Shown: positions 23,041 to 35,266 of the stretch, one piece after another
How the letters are laid out: each line of letters opens with the position of its first letter
How positions within the stretch are numbered: the stretch's first letter is position 1
NCBI RefSeq assembly: GCF_002288925.2
Contig: NW_022098069.1
Span: 72,221,660-72,285,659 of the forward strand
From: Delphinapterus leucas
Lineage: Eukaryota; Chordata; Mammalia; Artiodactyla; Monodontidae
Direction of reading: 5' to 3'
Length of the DNA stretch: 64,000 bases
Position numbers and translations under genes: made by a program
Notes under the pieces: generated by a model
Databases searched by the model: none
What the model was told of the DNA's origin: nothing
The model's input: the letters and a program-made list of their open reading frames with translations, nothing else

Positions 23041-23949
23041 AAAGTTGTGGGAGATTTTTTTAATGATTAAAATGTAAAATTTTAGACCCTGAGTTTCTGT
23101 TCTGTCAATAATTTTAAAGCCACAATGTGCCACAGTCCCATTTAATCTCAATGACTTGATTGTATTTTAAAGGTCCTAGTTGCCTTCTCAATCCTATCCC
23201 CTCCTCCTATCACCCAGTCTGTTATGAATATAAAGGAAATTATGAAAGAATATGTGATGAGTTGTTCTGAATCAAGCCAGAGCTTTGGAGAATCTATTTG
23301 TAATGAAAATGCTATAAATACTGTAATTTCTACTAGTACCTTTTGTTAACAGCTAGCAAATTTCCTCAAGAAAAGTTAGTTTTCCCTAAGCAACAAAATC
23401 ATATATGACATTTATTGTGTAGGCTCAAGATTCATTTTATCTATTGAGTTTAAATGATGTTTTAAAGAAAACTCAAATTAGACCACTCTGTATGAAAATG
23501 TATAAACTTTGTAAGGTTAGTAAAAGCTAAAAGGTAAAATAGGTGTATAAATGAATTCCACATAAATGATAATAATGTTGAAGAACCATTAAAAAGCTTT
23601 TGTTTAAGCTAATATTTTAGAGAAAATAGTATCACCAGTGGTTTTTATAATAGTTTGCTAAAATTAAAAAACTAAAATTTTAAAGAGGCATAGACATTTA
23701 TTTTAAAATTAACCTAATTATGAAAACAGTATGACCTACCTTTGTACACCTTAATTTTATTTGTTGCAGAATTGGCAACAAATAAACTGGCAATTGCAAA
23801 AATACCCCCCAAAACTCTTTAAGACTAAAACAAGAACATTTAGAGGACTCAGAATGAATAATTTAAAATTCTTACAATTATTCATGGGATTATAATGATA
23901 TATTTCTGAGGTCATTAGAAAAACAATTTCTAGTATCTTTCAATATCAC
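23041..23949. other. Unassigned AT-rich DNA
   Basis: No gene or repeat is recognised. Confidence 0.45.
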
Positions 23950-24140
23950 AGTTAACTAAAAATAATGGTTGCAATTTGAATAGTGCTTTGCAGTGCATAA
24001 AAGGTTTGATTCTACAGACATTTTATTCATACATCTGTGAGCAGATAACTTGTCTCCAATTTGACACATGAGGTGCTTAGACTTCACAAAGTTGGCAGAC
24101 AGGTAATTCTAGTCAATCACACGCTTTTATTCTTCAGAAT
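23950..24140 (-). repeat. Probable MIR fragment
   Basis: Weak match to reverse-orientation MIR: ATAGTGCTTTGCAGTGCATA, then a stretch resembling the CTCACAACAACCCTG segment, then ACACATGAGGTGCTTAG. It is strongly decayed. Confidence 0.4.
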
Positions 24141-24410
24141 AACAGTTTTCAAACTGTTGTGAGATTTTCTGTGACTAGAAGACGTGATCAATCCTCTTTT
24201 TAGTGTAGTCAAAGAACTTAAGAATCAGAAGGAAAATCCAAATTTAATTTTAAGTGCATTTTTCTACTATATATTTGATAGAAACCCATACTTTACTGTC
24301 CTAAGCTGTACATATTGTACAGAAGAGGAAGGTTAGCTTTGGGGATGATTTACTTCTTATTGCAAATCCCTCTTTCATCTTTATTTAGTCCGTTGTGTGT
24401 GCTAAAAGAT

Positions 24411-24628
24411 GTTTTTTGGTTTTGTTTTGTTTTGTTTTGCGGTACGTGGGCCTCTCACTGTTGTGGCCTCTCCCGCTGCGGAGCACAGGCTCCGGACGCG
24501 CAGGCTCAGCGGCCATGGCTCACGGGCCCAGCCGCTCCGCGGCATGTGGGATCTTCCCGGACCGGGGCACGAACCCGTTCCCCTGAGTCGGCAGGCGGAC
24601 TCTCAACCACTGCGTCACCAGGGAAGCC
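24411..24628 (-). mobile_element. CHR-type tRNA-derived SINE, inverted
   Basis: Full-length copy on the minus strand. The SINE head is GGGCTTCCCTGGTGACGCAG at 24628 and below. The tail, at 24411-24440, is an impure A-tail read as TTTTG repeats. The duplication CTAAAAGAT flanks it at 24402-24410 and 24629-24637. Several ORFs of 60-105 codons across it (24315-24645) come from its GC-rich body and are not genes. Confidence 0.94.
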
Positions 24629-24784
24629 CTAAAAGATTTTTATAAATACGTTTCACCTGAATTTCCTGACATACTTTTGTCATTCCAAACTTACTAAATC
24701 TCTCCTTTGAAAGACTTTGTTTGCAATTCAAGTGCATGCACAGTTAAATCCAGCACATCAAATAGCATCAGTTTTCTAACATAC

Positions 24785-24860
24785 ACCTACATTTGTTTTG
24801 TTTTTTTTAGGGTTTCGGGCTTTTTAGTTTCTTGGGTTTTTGGGGTTTTTTTTTTTTTTC
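24785..24860. repeat. T/G-rich low-complexity tract
   Basis: Poly-T runs mixed with GGGTTT motifs (for example TTTTTGGGGTTTTTTT at about 24838). No element boundary was found. It may be the remains of an A-tail of an antisense retroposon. Confidence 0.6.
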
Positions 24861-27800
24861 CAGTTTTCTGTATGTTCTAGCATGAATTTTAGGTGGTACA
24901 TGATCGTGCATGGTTTTTCTAGTATACTAGCAGTTAGTGTTTCCACATCACTACCACTATCACTAGAAAACTACAAGTTTTATGAAAACACTGTAAAAGA
25001 CTTTAGTTTATGTTAAAGTTCTTTCAGATATGAATACAGTGATAGTAATGCAGTATTTTCTTTGTCATTTAAAACATCCTGGCACTGTTTAATCGAGTTA
25101 AAAAAGTTTGGTGTCTGGAGATGTTCTCACTGTCTGTGTGGTTTCTTTTAAGTCATTTTTAGCTCTGCTAGTCACAGGTCCCTCATTTATGAATAGAAGA
25201 TAAAACATTGGATTTACATGAGATAAAATTGAGAAAGTGTTTTAATGCATATAATAAAGCATAAAATAATATACAAAATTCACCCTTACACGATAAGTTT
25301 ATATAAGACATTGCATATTGTTCAGAAAGCTTTACTATTTGTGCACACAATTAATTTGATCAGCTTATGTTACCCTTCAAGGTAAACTATTTAACACAAA
25401 TAACAAACATTGTATAACTTGTGAAAATATTTATGACACTTGCATTGTGATTTCGGAAAGAAATGGAGTTTCAAGTTTATGTGTATATAGCCTTTACTTT
25501 GGTTCTTTTGAATTATTCTTAAGGTATAATGATTTCTTCTTAATAATCAAGCATTCATTTCTTCTTGCTCAAAAATGATAGTCTACTTTGAAAGTAAAGA
25601 GTTATATAGCAAACTCTTCATTTAAACCTTACGTAAGGAAATAAAATCTCTATGTCCACACATTTTGAGGTTCTACCTTCATGCATTTATTGTGTGTTAC
25701 ATTTCCCAGCTTTATCATATTTAATGTTTTATGACCTGTTCTCCAGATTCAGGTAGTAAAAGGTTAGAAGTTACATTTAAATAGACAGAAGGGGTGAAGA
25801 AATATATATTTTAATTAAAAATAGCTTGGAATAGAAATCTTTGCCCAGTTTCAATACAGGTTGCACCAAAAGGTAATGAGCAAGTAGGAGATCTGATCTG
25901 TTCTCCAATGAAGCCTGGTATGGTATGCATGTACTGTTGCATATTGACCTAAAAATGTGGAATTCAGATAAACTCAGCGGTTTTCCATTTACATAAAGGA
26001 AAAACAGTGAAAACAAAATATAACTCAAGCCAATATGTTAGGATGAATAAAGTAAGACTGAACACCGGAAGAAAAAATTCTGAAAAATCTTTAGCAGAAG
26101 TTATATATTGAATTAGTTCACTCTCTTCTTTAACATATTAGCCTTCTTCTCTACTCAGATATCTTTTGGCAAGTTTCACAGGTGATTGCACAAACAAATG
26201 AGAAGTGTGTCTCAGAATGGGTGCAGAACTAGATAGTTTATATGCCCTGGCCCATATTTACCTGTATTAGATGCTTAGAGACCAAAATATTAGGTATTTA
26301 AATGCTCCTGTCACATGCTTGTAGCCATTCCTCTACTGATATTATGAAGTTATAGCCTCTCCATCATATTAATGATTTGGGGCTGTCTAGTATACGAAGT
26401 TAAGCCATTTTAATAGGAAACTATATCACATTTTGGGTAATTAGTCCAAACCTCCTTCAAGGATGTCTCCTGTCCTGAGAGATGGGTTGGTAGCTCACTA
26501 ATGGGAGATTAGATAGCCAGCAAGTTCAAGTGGAATATATAATGGGCTTGTTGTTTGAATGGTGGAGATATGAAATCTTGGGATTTGGGGGCAGCCATTT
26601 TATGCCCTGTGAACCAAGTAATAGAGAAAACTCATCGGCAGAGAGAAAATTAAGCAGTAATGCAAGAGAGAGAAGAATAGAGGAAAGTCACAGGGTGTAT
26701 ATTTTATATCCCATGTGGGTTTTTTGTTCCTGTTCCTGGTTCTACTTCCTGTCAATTATGCCCAGTCGCACTTCTGTACTTGAGTTCCACTTAAAAACTA
26801 CAAACAAAAACTGCATCCTTAAAGCATATTTCTTTGTTGGTATGTTTGTTTAAGCTAGCTTGAGTTGATCTCTTCTATTTTCAGTGAAAAAAACTTTATA
26901 CACAAAAACATGAGATGGAATTGTGAAGGTCTGGGGAATTAAATAGCCTATTCTAGAATTTAAAGTTCCTTTGTAAAAGTAAATCATCTGTAGCATAAGG
27001 AATTTTAAAAAACACAAGTTTTTCTCAAGAAATTCATATTAGTTTGAGAGCTTTCTTCCAACTACAGCTGTAGTTTTTCTTTTTTACCCTCTGTAAAGGC
27101 TCCACTTTCTTCTCATTCTTATCCCACCAAAATCCCATTTAACATTTCTACTTTGTAAGTAGTACATTTTAAATTACTAAGTAGGTGACCAATATTAATT
27201 ATTAATATAATATTCTATCAATTTGGGTTAAACAGAGCAAATTATTCACTTACTCGACTGCTAATATTAGCAAATATTTTGGTATCTGTGTGACCTGTGT
27301 AGTAGCTAGATAGTACTAGAAGTACTGGCTTTTGCAGACCCAGGAATATGATCTGGCAATATTGCATAAAGCAATCTTTTGTGAAAAGACATTCAAAAGT
27401 AATGGAATTTACTTGAACTTAATGCCCAAGAAAACTGAATACCCAGTATACTAAGGCTTGATATTTACATTTTTGTTTTAATCCAAATGAACATCAATTA
27501 TACATGTGCCTTGTGCACTGTCAAACTTAATTGAAGAATGTGCATCATTTATTATAACATTTAGATTTTTCAAATGACTGAAATTTCCAATAATATAATT
27601 CAACTTCAAGAAATATAAAGCCTTCTTTTATTTAAAAACATTACTACAGCTATATCATCTGGCAAGAGAAATTCTGTCCTGTTCTTTATGTAGAACATTA
27701 GATTTTTTTTTCAAATAATCAAGAATTCTAGAAACATTCTGGGAAACAATTCTATTGCTTAAGTTTGCCTTCCAGTATACGTGTATTTTTTTTCATTGAA

Positions 27801-28135
27801 TTTAATTATTTCAATCTTGTCTTCTGCAATTGTCCCTTTTTAGTGTTAAAATCTAAATCTGGGAAGTCCAGATTTCAAAATATGCATTTAAAAATAAATT
27901 TTAGACAATGGGCTTTTCAGTAATGTGCTTTCACATACAGAAATACATACAGATACAAATATATTTTATTGTTGAAATAAATTTGATGTAATATGAGTAT
28001 TTGTTTTCATATTCATCAAAAACGTGTCAGGAAAACTATTGATTCTGGAGCAGTGGATTCTATATTCAATAATAAATGCATATTTCACATAAAAAAGCAA
28101 ACTTTTATTCATGGAATCTCATTTGAAAATTGGTC
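24861..28135. other. Unassigned AT-rich DNA, with one GC-richer block
   Basis: About 3.3 kb with no gene. 26560-26790 stands out, with CAGCCATTTTATGCCCTGTG, an AGAGAGAGAAGAATAGAGGA purine stretch and TGTTCCTGTTCCTGGTTCTA. It looks like a decayed dispersed repeat of a type I cannot name. A 107-codon plus-strand ORF crosses it (26530-26853) without a recognisable domain. Confidence 0.4.
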
Positions 28136-28335
28136 TTACATAGCGCTCTCTAATAGAATTTTCTGTGATGATGGAAATTTTCTGTATCTGCACAGTCCAA
28201 TATAGTAGCTGTTAGCCACATGTAGTTATTGAGCATTTAAAATGTCTAGTGTGGCTGATTAATTTTATATCTAAATTATTTAAAATTATGTGAAATTAAA
28301 AATTCAGTTTAATAGATACAATTTAATGAGAATTG
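28136..28335 (+). mobile_element. hAT-Charlie-type non-autonomous DNA transposon fragment
   Basis: It contains GCGCTCTCTAATAGAATTTT, TCTGTGATGATGGAAATTTT, GTAGCTGTTAGCCACATGTA and TTATTGAGCATTTAAAATGT. These blocks belong to a common hAT-like mammalian MER element with AATAGAA and GCCACATG features. The right terminal repeat is not clear. I am confident it is a hAT MER element but not of the exact family. Confidence 0.65.
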
Positions 28336-28794
28336 GGAACATGGAGAGAATATAGAAAATGCGATCAATAATTTTAGATCATTCAAAGACAAATAAAAAG
28401 ATTGGAAAGAACTTTGGAAGGAAAGCAAGGCCCGTGGTCTATAAAATTTATGTGTGTGTATGAAAGATAATTATATTTATAATGTTTAGAGGAGAGAAGA
28501 ATATAAAAGAATCCATTGGAAGGAAATAAAAAATATTGTATGTATAAAAGACACTATATTCCTAATGTGGCAAAAATCTAGAGTTGCCAGGAAGCAACAG
28601 ATTCTACAGTAAAATAAGATTTTCCCTTGGAATCATCTGAATTCTTCTTCCTTAATACATGAACAGTAAGAATAAAAAGATTATGGCATGAGTTTTTTAA
28701 GATAGAGGGAAGGTAGTGGAGGAGAATTCATGTTGGATACTTCTAGCTTCTTCTAAGATTGAGGAAACTAAGACTGGCATCAACAATTTAAGAA
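28336..28794. other. Unassigned DNA
   Basis: No gene or named repeat is seen. Confidence 0.45.
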
Positions 28795-29075
28795 CTGCAT
28801 TCAATAAACCTGTTAGTGTCTATATTCTGGGGATTGTACCTGGACTTGGAAGATAAAGAAAGCCTTCTTACTGCTATTCAGCGACTCATGGTTCAATGAG
28901 GAGACAGATAAACAGCAAAATACATTGAGAATCACTATAGTAAAAGCACATATAAAGTGTGATATGGGCACAGAAGAAGATGTAACTTTCCTTTGGGGAA
29001 ATGAAATTAGGTTGATGGTTAGGATTAAGAAAGTTTGACAGAAGAGGTGACATAAAGCTTCCTTGAAAGACAAAT
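28795..29075 (-). repeat. L2 LINE 3' region, reverse orientation
   Basis: The order CTGGGGATTGTACCTGGACT, AATGAGGAGACAGATAAACA, AAGTGTGATATGGGCACAGA and ACAGAAGAGGTGACATAAAG follows the reverse of the L2 3' UTR. It is decayed and carries no coding capacity. Confidence 0.7.
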
Positions 29076-29639
29076 CAATAACAATTCTTATACTAGTATT
29101 AAATAACATGCACAAGGCATGGTACAAAGATTCTTAAATTTTGTGTAACAAGAAGTATCTGTAGAGGTTGTGCCCAAATGTGCTATACATAAAACAATCA
29201 TTCAAATTTCAGAACATAAAAGAGGTCAACCATGGGTCCGAATATTCATGGTGTAGAAAGTTTGACTTAAGGAAGACTTAAAATCAGTGGACTTTAGGTA
29301 GGCTGATAAATTCAGGCAGGTCATGTTATTCACTGAGAGTAATTATGACAATGATAGCCATAAAGAAATTGGTTTGGTAAAAATAACTGGTTATTTAGAA
29401 CCTAAAATACATACAGACAAAATAACAGAAGAAAATTTGGGGTTGATAGATTGAGCACAGATTGTGAGGTGCTTTGAATGTAGGGCTGAAGAATTATGAC
29501 ATCTTCCAATCACACATAAGCACAGAGACCAAAATCTTAAAGCCATAGTTACAACACATTTTTTCAAAGAGTGTCAGTTTAGTTAGAGATAACTCAATAT
29601 TAGGGATAAACAAATATTATTGGAAGTATATACTAACTT
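29076..29639. other. Unassigned DNA
   Basis: No gene or repeat is recognised. Confidence 0.45.
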
Positions 29640-30088
29640 TGGTGCACTGCCCATTTCCAATCTCCAAGCAGTCTATACTCTAATTCTTCACCTGCCTACT
29701 GTCTGCAGAACCTGTGACTGAGGGCTTTTTCTGACAACTGATCTTTTCTGGCCTTCACATGGAGTAGGCCAGGAGGTCAAGGAGTGAACTCCTTGTAAAT
29801 CAATTACAGAAAGAAATTGGTAGATGAATATCCCAGCTTCTATAACCCTCAGGAGGAAAAATTTTGAACTGCATTCAGTACATTTTCAACAGAAAGACCC
29901 AGATCAATGGATGCTTTAACGCTCACGGTGGTAACCTGCTCAATAATGTACCCTGTATTGGATTTCAACCCTAAACTATCACACTTCCTCAACCCCATCT
30001 AGGTGCCTTCTGAGACAAACTACAAAATGAACTGTTTTCACTCAAACTCTTACCTCATGGCCAGCTTCTAGGGAAACTGAGCCTACCA
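29640..30088 (+). mobile_element. ERVL/MaLR-type LTR
   Basis: Assigned as an LTR because it ends in ...CTACCA at 30088 and is followed after two bases by a tRNA-like primer-binding site. It contains AGAACCTGTGACTGAGGGCT, AACTGATCTTTTCTGGCCTT and CTTCTAGGGAAACTGAGCCT. The left boundary is approximate and no TG start or target duplication was fixed. Confidence 0.5.
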
Positions 30089-30090
30089 CT

Positions 30091-30105
30091 TATTACCAGA
30101 AGTGG
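30091..30105 (+). other. Retroviral primer-binding-site-like sequence (tRNA-Leu type)
   Basis: TATTACCAGAAGTGG sits two bases after the LTR end. ERVL and MaLR elements are primed by a leucine tRNA, and their primer-binding sites read close to TGGTACCAGAAGTGG. The match and the position support the LTR call. Confidence 0.65.
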
Positions 30106-30200
30106 TTCTAAGAAGCAGATTCTAATGACAGGATTGTGGAGCTGGACCACTTATTGCTCATACAGCCACAAGTACCCAACTGCTGGTGATGAGTGGGGTA
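30106..30200 (+). mobile_element. ERVL leader fragment after the primer-binding site
   Basis: GGATTGTGGAGCTGGACCAC and CAACTGCTGGTGATGAGTGG resemble the segments following a primer-binding-like site at 57765-57830 and the LTR-less block at 60580-60690. The three are related copies of one retroviral leader. No gag frame is left. Confidence 0.55.
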
Positions 30201-30289
30201 GAAAACACAGAGACAATGTGTTTTAACTATCTCTATTAAGTCATTGAGGATTTCACACCAGCCATTTTGTATACAATCTTATGTGTTAG

Positions 30290-30665
30290 TCAAGTTAGGC
30301 TAGATTTTGCTATGGTAACAGGCAATCCCAACTCGCAGTGATTTAAAGCAGCCAAACTTAATTTTCCACTCCTGGTACATCTATAGCAGGACATCGTTTT
30401 GGCAATAGAGTGATAAGGCATTCAGTATCACAATGTTGCTGGTCACCATGACAGAGGGAAAGAAAGAGTAGAGAAATACTTGGTGGCTTTTACAGCCTTC
30501 TCTTAGAAATAAGAAATGTCAGTTGTTCTCACATTTCATTGACCAAATTAATTCATCTGCCCATACTTAACTTCAGGAAGGTATGAAAGTACAGTCCTAT
30601 TAGGTGCCCTGTGGAAGAACCAAAACTATTTTTTGGATGGCACCAGTGACCATAATGCCTCACCC
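30290..30665. repeat. Ancient interspersed repeat, family uncertain (LTR-type suspected)
   Basis: Starts near TGTTAGTCAAGTTAGGCTAG and contains GTAACAGGCAATCCCAACTC, TTGCTGGTCACCATGACAGA and TCATTGACCAAATTAATTCA. These blocks are from a common dispersed mammalian repeat that I cannot name with certainty. Confidence 0.45.
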
Positions 30666-33270
30666 CCGACTTCACGATATTTTTCTTTTGTTTAATCCCA
30701 ACTTGCCTCTATTTAATCATTTACCTATTCTTTTATATCATTAACAATTTAAAAATCTTTAATGTATTATTTTCAGTCATTTTCCAATTGGGGTTTAATT
30801 CTTTCCAAAATGAGGCTTGGTGAAGAAAACATAGAAAGACATCAAACATATCACTTTGATATTCATCTAGTTTTCCCATGTATTAACAAGCAAAGATAAT
30901 ATTTACCTACTTGTTTTCTTTCTCTATACATTTCACTTCAAATTCTTTTTCCAACTCCAATCTTGAGCAGTAAATGTAAGAGGTTATTTTTCTCCTAGGA
31001 ATTGACCTCCTCAGTAAGAAGGTATCAAGCAGCGATGCTAGTACAATGGTTATATCACAGAGTTAGGGCTTGTTCACATAATTTGACAATCTCTTGTCAT
31101 ACATATTGAGATCTATTAACCAGCAACTTTTTATTTACGGACCTTGCTCAATACAGAAATAAAATGTTTAGATGTATGTTTCTAAAAGTAATAATGGGAT
31201 GATTTGCATTTGTGTCAATAATGAATACATTACCTGAGGGAAAGAGACAGGCAGTCTCTTTGATTTTGCTTTGTTGTTTTGCTTTTGTTTTATTGTTCAC
31301 TTGGACTCCATTTTATTCATCTTTACTAAAGGAATTCAAATGCAAATTTTAAATTGCAGCTCTTTCTATTAAAAGCTGGCTTGACTCCATGCTTAGGTTA
31401 ATAAAGAACTTGGGGTGATAAATACACAAAAATTTAGAGTACTTGCTATGATGGGTTGGAGTTGATTATTTCATTTTACCCTTAAGACATATGAGGTGGG
31501 CACTGGTAAATGGTGGAACCAGGATTCAAACCAATGTTATGACTCCTGCTTCTCAAATTCACAGCATTTTCCCTCACCATTTAGGTAGTTCTCAAGGCAG
31601 GATGTAATTTGTTGTCCGTATACTACTGGGGTAATACCCTCATATAATTCTCTATTCTTTAGCAAAGCACTTCTAATAATAAATAATAGTAGGAAGAGAA
31701 GCAAAAACATGATAGAGAAAAGCACAATATAAATTGCCAAAGTTATCCATAGTTTAAGATTTAAATGATAAAATAGAGGGAAAATTTTGCTCTGCAGATG
31801 TTTTATAAGTTTTATAATTTTGTTACTGCCTTGTGCTAACAGGATGATTGCAAGGACTGTAGTTATCATTCAAAGGATAAATGAACACATATGATAGGAC
31901 TGAGTGTATATGGTGACAATTACAAAACGTGTGTGTTGGATTGGGGTGTAGCTGAGGAGTTAGAAATAAGCAATCAAGGAACCAATGCATTATGTTGACA
32001 GTAATGGCAAGACTTTGAAGCTTCAAAAGAACATATTTTGCCAGAACTTACAAATGCACATAAGCACTGATGTTTACCAATCAACTGATTAAACAATAAG
32101 CACATGAAGACAAGTAATAAAGAAAGGGGAGCTCCCAAATTCTGACAAGGCTCTCAGACATAAAAGAAAGGTAAGTATTCCAGAAAACTAATTTCAAATT
32201 ATATTTTAGTATTTTAGTTTTGATCCACAATTTTGTTCTCAAGCATTGTATAGGAATTTTCAGTTCACCCACTATGGGATACAATTATGTTCAGCTAGAT
32301 CACAGTGAAAAAAAATGAAAATGGCTGTTGGGATTTCACAGGCAAATTCAAGGTCCAAAGGGAGCCAGCTGTGTAACAGGAACATTATGTTCTCAAGAGA
32401 ACGGAACTTCTACCGCATTTAGGTGTCCAAGTAGTGTGCATAACATTTAAATGAAAGAAGAAACCAGGTTTCTTTTTAAGGTTCAATGTTCAGGATATCC
32501 CACTTTTGCTGAAGATGTCAAGAATCCCTTCATGTCTTCAGAGTAGTTTCATATTATGTTTCATCACTGACTAAAATGAGTCTTCAAAAGAAAAAATTAT
32601 TTGTATAACAACACTTTATGTTAATCTTATGGCTTTTACAGCATCTTATCTTTCCCTTGTGAACGAGGCACATATGGGAAACTCAAATGCAAGTAATTAT
32701 TTAAATAACATCATATACATACATTATTCATTATTGTCTTAGCTATTATGCATAACATTTCTTCACGGGCTGATTACACTTCCTCTTGTCTTTTAGATTC
32801 ACACATACCTAATTTCTAGCAAAGATGTTTTAACACATATGGCAATCTGTCTACTGTAGTTAGGGTCTTTCCAGGCCTCCAGAGAAATTTTAATAATGGC
32901 ATTTTAAAATTAAAATTTATGCCATAAGATTCTGCAACATTTTTAGAAAAACAGGATATCTGTTGATGGATACTCTTCTAAAGTCTGAGTGAGGTAGTTT
33001 TGTGAATTCTAAAAAAGCCAATCAAAAGTCAACTATAAATATAGTCTTGGGGCTGGTGAGTCAAGTGTGTGTGTGTGTGTTCTTAACTTATGAAAATTTA
33101 ATGGAGAACTCTGGATGTACAAATTGAAGGCATTAACTCTGTTCTGGTTTGGTTTGGCCTTGCTAACTACCTCCTCATCTGCATTTCTTCAGTGAGCTCC
33201 CATGGGCTAACATCCTATACCTTCAGACTTTTAAAAGCTGACAAAGCCTCTGCTGCCCACTACAAAAAGA
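30666..33270. other. Unassigned AT-rich DNA with a (TG)8 run
   Basis: About 2.6 kb with no gene. A 110-codon minus-strand ORF (31537-31869) has a hydrophobic stretch rich in Phe, Leu and Ile but no homology I recognise and no neighbouring exon-like signal. A short TG run lies at 33066-33081. Confidence 0.45.
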
Positions 33271-33276
33271 GAAAAT

Positions 33277-33295
33277 ATGTTCAGTTTGCTCTTCC
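33277..33295 (+). repeat. Target site duplication, left copy (19 bp)
   Basis: ATGTTCAGTTTGCTCTTCC, repeated exactly at 35248-35266. It brackets the truncated L1 and dates both ends as one insertion. Confidence 0.95.
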
Positions 33296-35247
33296 TCTCT
33301 GGCATTCTTATACACTAACAATGAAAAATCAGAAAGAGAAATTAAGGAAACAATTCCATTTACCAGTACAACAAAAAGAATAAAATACCTAGGAAAAAAC
33401 CTACCTAAGGAGGTGAAGACTTGTACTCAGAAAACTAAAAAACACTGATGAAAGAAATCAAAGATGACATAAACAGATGGAGAAATATACCATGTTCTTG
33501 GATTGGAAGAATCAATATTGTAAAAATGACTATACTACCCAAAGCAATCTACAGATTCAGTGCAATCCCTAACAAACTACCAATGGCATTCATCACAGAT
33601 ATGAACAAAAAAATTTACAATTTGTATGAAAACACAAAGACCCCAAATAGCCAAAGCAATCTTGAGAAAGAAAAATGGAGCTGAAGGAATCAGGTTCACC
33701 AAATTCAAACTATACTACAAAGCTACAGTAATCAAGACAGTATGGTACTGGCACAAAAAAACAGAAATATAGGTCAATGGTACAGGATAGAAAACCCAGA
33801 GGTAAACCCACGCACATATAGTCACCTAATTTATGACAAAGGAGGCAAGAACATACAATGGAGAAAAGACAGCCCCTGCAATAAATGGTGCTGGGACAAC
33901 TGGACAGCTACATGTAAAAGAATGAAATTAGAACACTCCCTAACACCATACACAAAAGTAAACTCCAAATGAATTAAATACCTAAATGTAAGACCAGACA
34001 CTATAAAACTCTTAGAGGAAAACGTAGGAAAAACACTCTTTGACATAAACCACAGCAAGATCTTTTTTGACCCACCTCCTAGAGTAATGAAAATAAAAAT
34101 AAACAAATGGGACCTAATTAAACTTAAAAGCTTTTGCACAGCAAACGAAACCATAAATAAGACAAAAAGACAACCCTCAGAATGGGAGAAAATATTTGCA
34201 AACACTGACAAGGGATTAATCTCCAAAATATACAAACAGATGATGGAGCTCAATATCAAAAAAAAACCCAACCCAATTAAAAAATGGGCAGAAGAACTAA
34301 ATAGACATTTCTCCAAAGAAGACATGAAAAGATGCTCAACCTCTGTAATTATTAGAGAAATGCAAATCAAGACTACAATGAAGTATCACCTCACACCGGT
34401 CAGAATGGCCATCATCAAAAAATCTACAAACAATAAATGCTGGAGAGGGTGTGGAGAAAAGGGAACCCTCTTGCACAGCTGGTGGGAATGTAAATTGATA
34501 CAACCACTATGGAGAACAGTATGGAGGTTCCTTAAAAAACTAAAAATAGACCTACCGTATGACCCAGCAATCCCACTACTGGGCATATAGCCTGAGAAAA
34601 CCATAATTCAAAAGGAGCCATGTACCACAATGTTCATTGCAGCTCTATTTACAATAGCTAGGACATGGAAACAACCTAAATGTCCATCAACAGATGAATG
34701 GATAAAGAAGATGTGGCACATATATACAATGGAATATTACTCAGCCATAAAAAGAAATGAAATTTAGTTATTTGTAGTAAGGTGGATGGACCTAGGGACT
34801 GTCATACAGAGTGAAGTAAGTCAGAAAGAGAAAAACAAATACCATAGGCTAATGCATATATATTGAATCTAAAAAAAAAAATGGTACTGATGAACCTAGT
34901 GGCAGGGCAGGAATAAAGACGTAGACGTAGAGAATGGACTTGAGGTCATGGACAGGGCAGGGGGAAGCTAGGGCAAAGTGAGAGTGGCATCGACACATAT
35001 ACACTACCAAATGTAAAATAGACAGCTAGTGGGAAGCAGCAGCATAGCACAGAGAGATCAGCTCAGTGCTTTGTGACCACCTAGAGGGCTGGGATAGGGT
35101 GGGTGAGAGGGAGGCTCAAGAGGGAGGGGATATGGGGATATATGTATGCATATGGCTGATTCACTTTGTTGTACAACAGAAACTAACATAGCGTTGTGAA
35201 GCAATTATACTCCAATAAAGATGTATTAAAAAAAAAAGACAGAAAAG
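33296..35247 (+). mobile_element. 5'-truncated L1 LINE with 19-bp target duplication
   Basis: A 1.95-kb L1 that begins inside ORF2 (TCTCTGGCATTCTTATACAC, within the RT domain after the active site). It runs through the ORF2 C-terminus and a 3' UTR ending AATTATACTCCAATAAAGATG and an A-tail. The duplication at 33277-33295 and 35248-35266 is exact. The 3' UTR is of the type seen in the L1 ending at 53440. Confidence 0.96.
33299..34770 (+). pseudogene. L1 ORF2 C-terminal remnant
   Basis: Coding for the RT tail and C-terminal region, broken by several stops and shifts in its first 800 bp. The best open frame is 34087-34590 (167 codons), with [27 protein letters not shown] and the C-terminal cysteine/histidine cluster [18 protein letters not shown] at 34438-34491 (spacing C-x3-C-x7-H-x4-C). 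In L1 this cluster helps RNA binding and retrotransposition. The final codons run into AATTTAGTTATTTGTAGTAAG at 34760-34781. Not functional. Confidence 0.92.
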
Positions 35248-35266
35248 ATGTTCAGTTTGCTCTTCC
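35248..35266 (+). repeat. Target site duplication, right copy (19 bp)
   Basis: Exact repeat of 33277-33295, placed directly after the L1 A-tail. Confidence 0.95.

Noticed and set aside
24315..24645. Three overlapping plus-strand ORFs of 63-105 codons
   Set aside because: They translate an inverted CHR SINE.
31537..31869. 110-codon minus-strand ORF with a hydrophobic segment
   Set aside because: No homology recognised and AT-rich codons dominate. No supporting context.
33831..34370. 179-codon minus-strand ORF
   Set aside because: Antisense shadow of the L1 ORF2 C-terminal region. The same shadow text ([12 protein letters not shown], [12 protein letters not shown]) appears opposite the other L1 copies.
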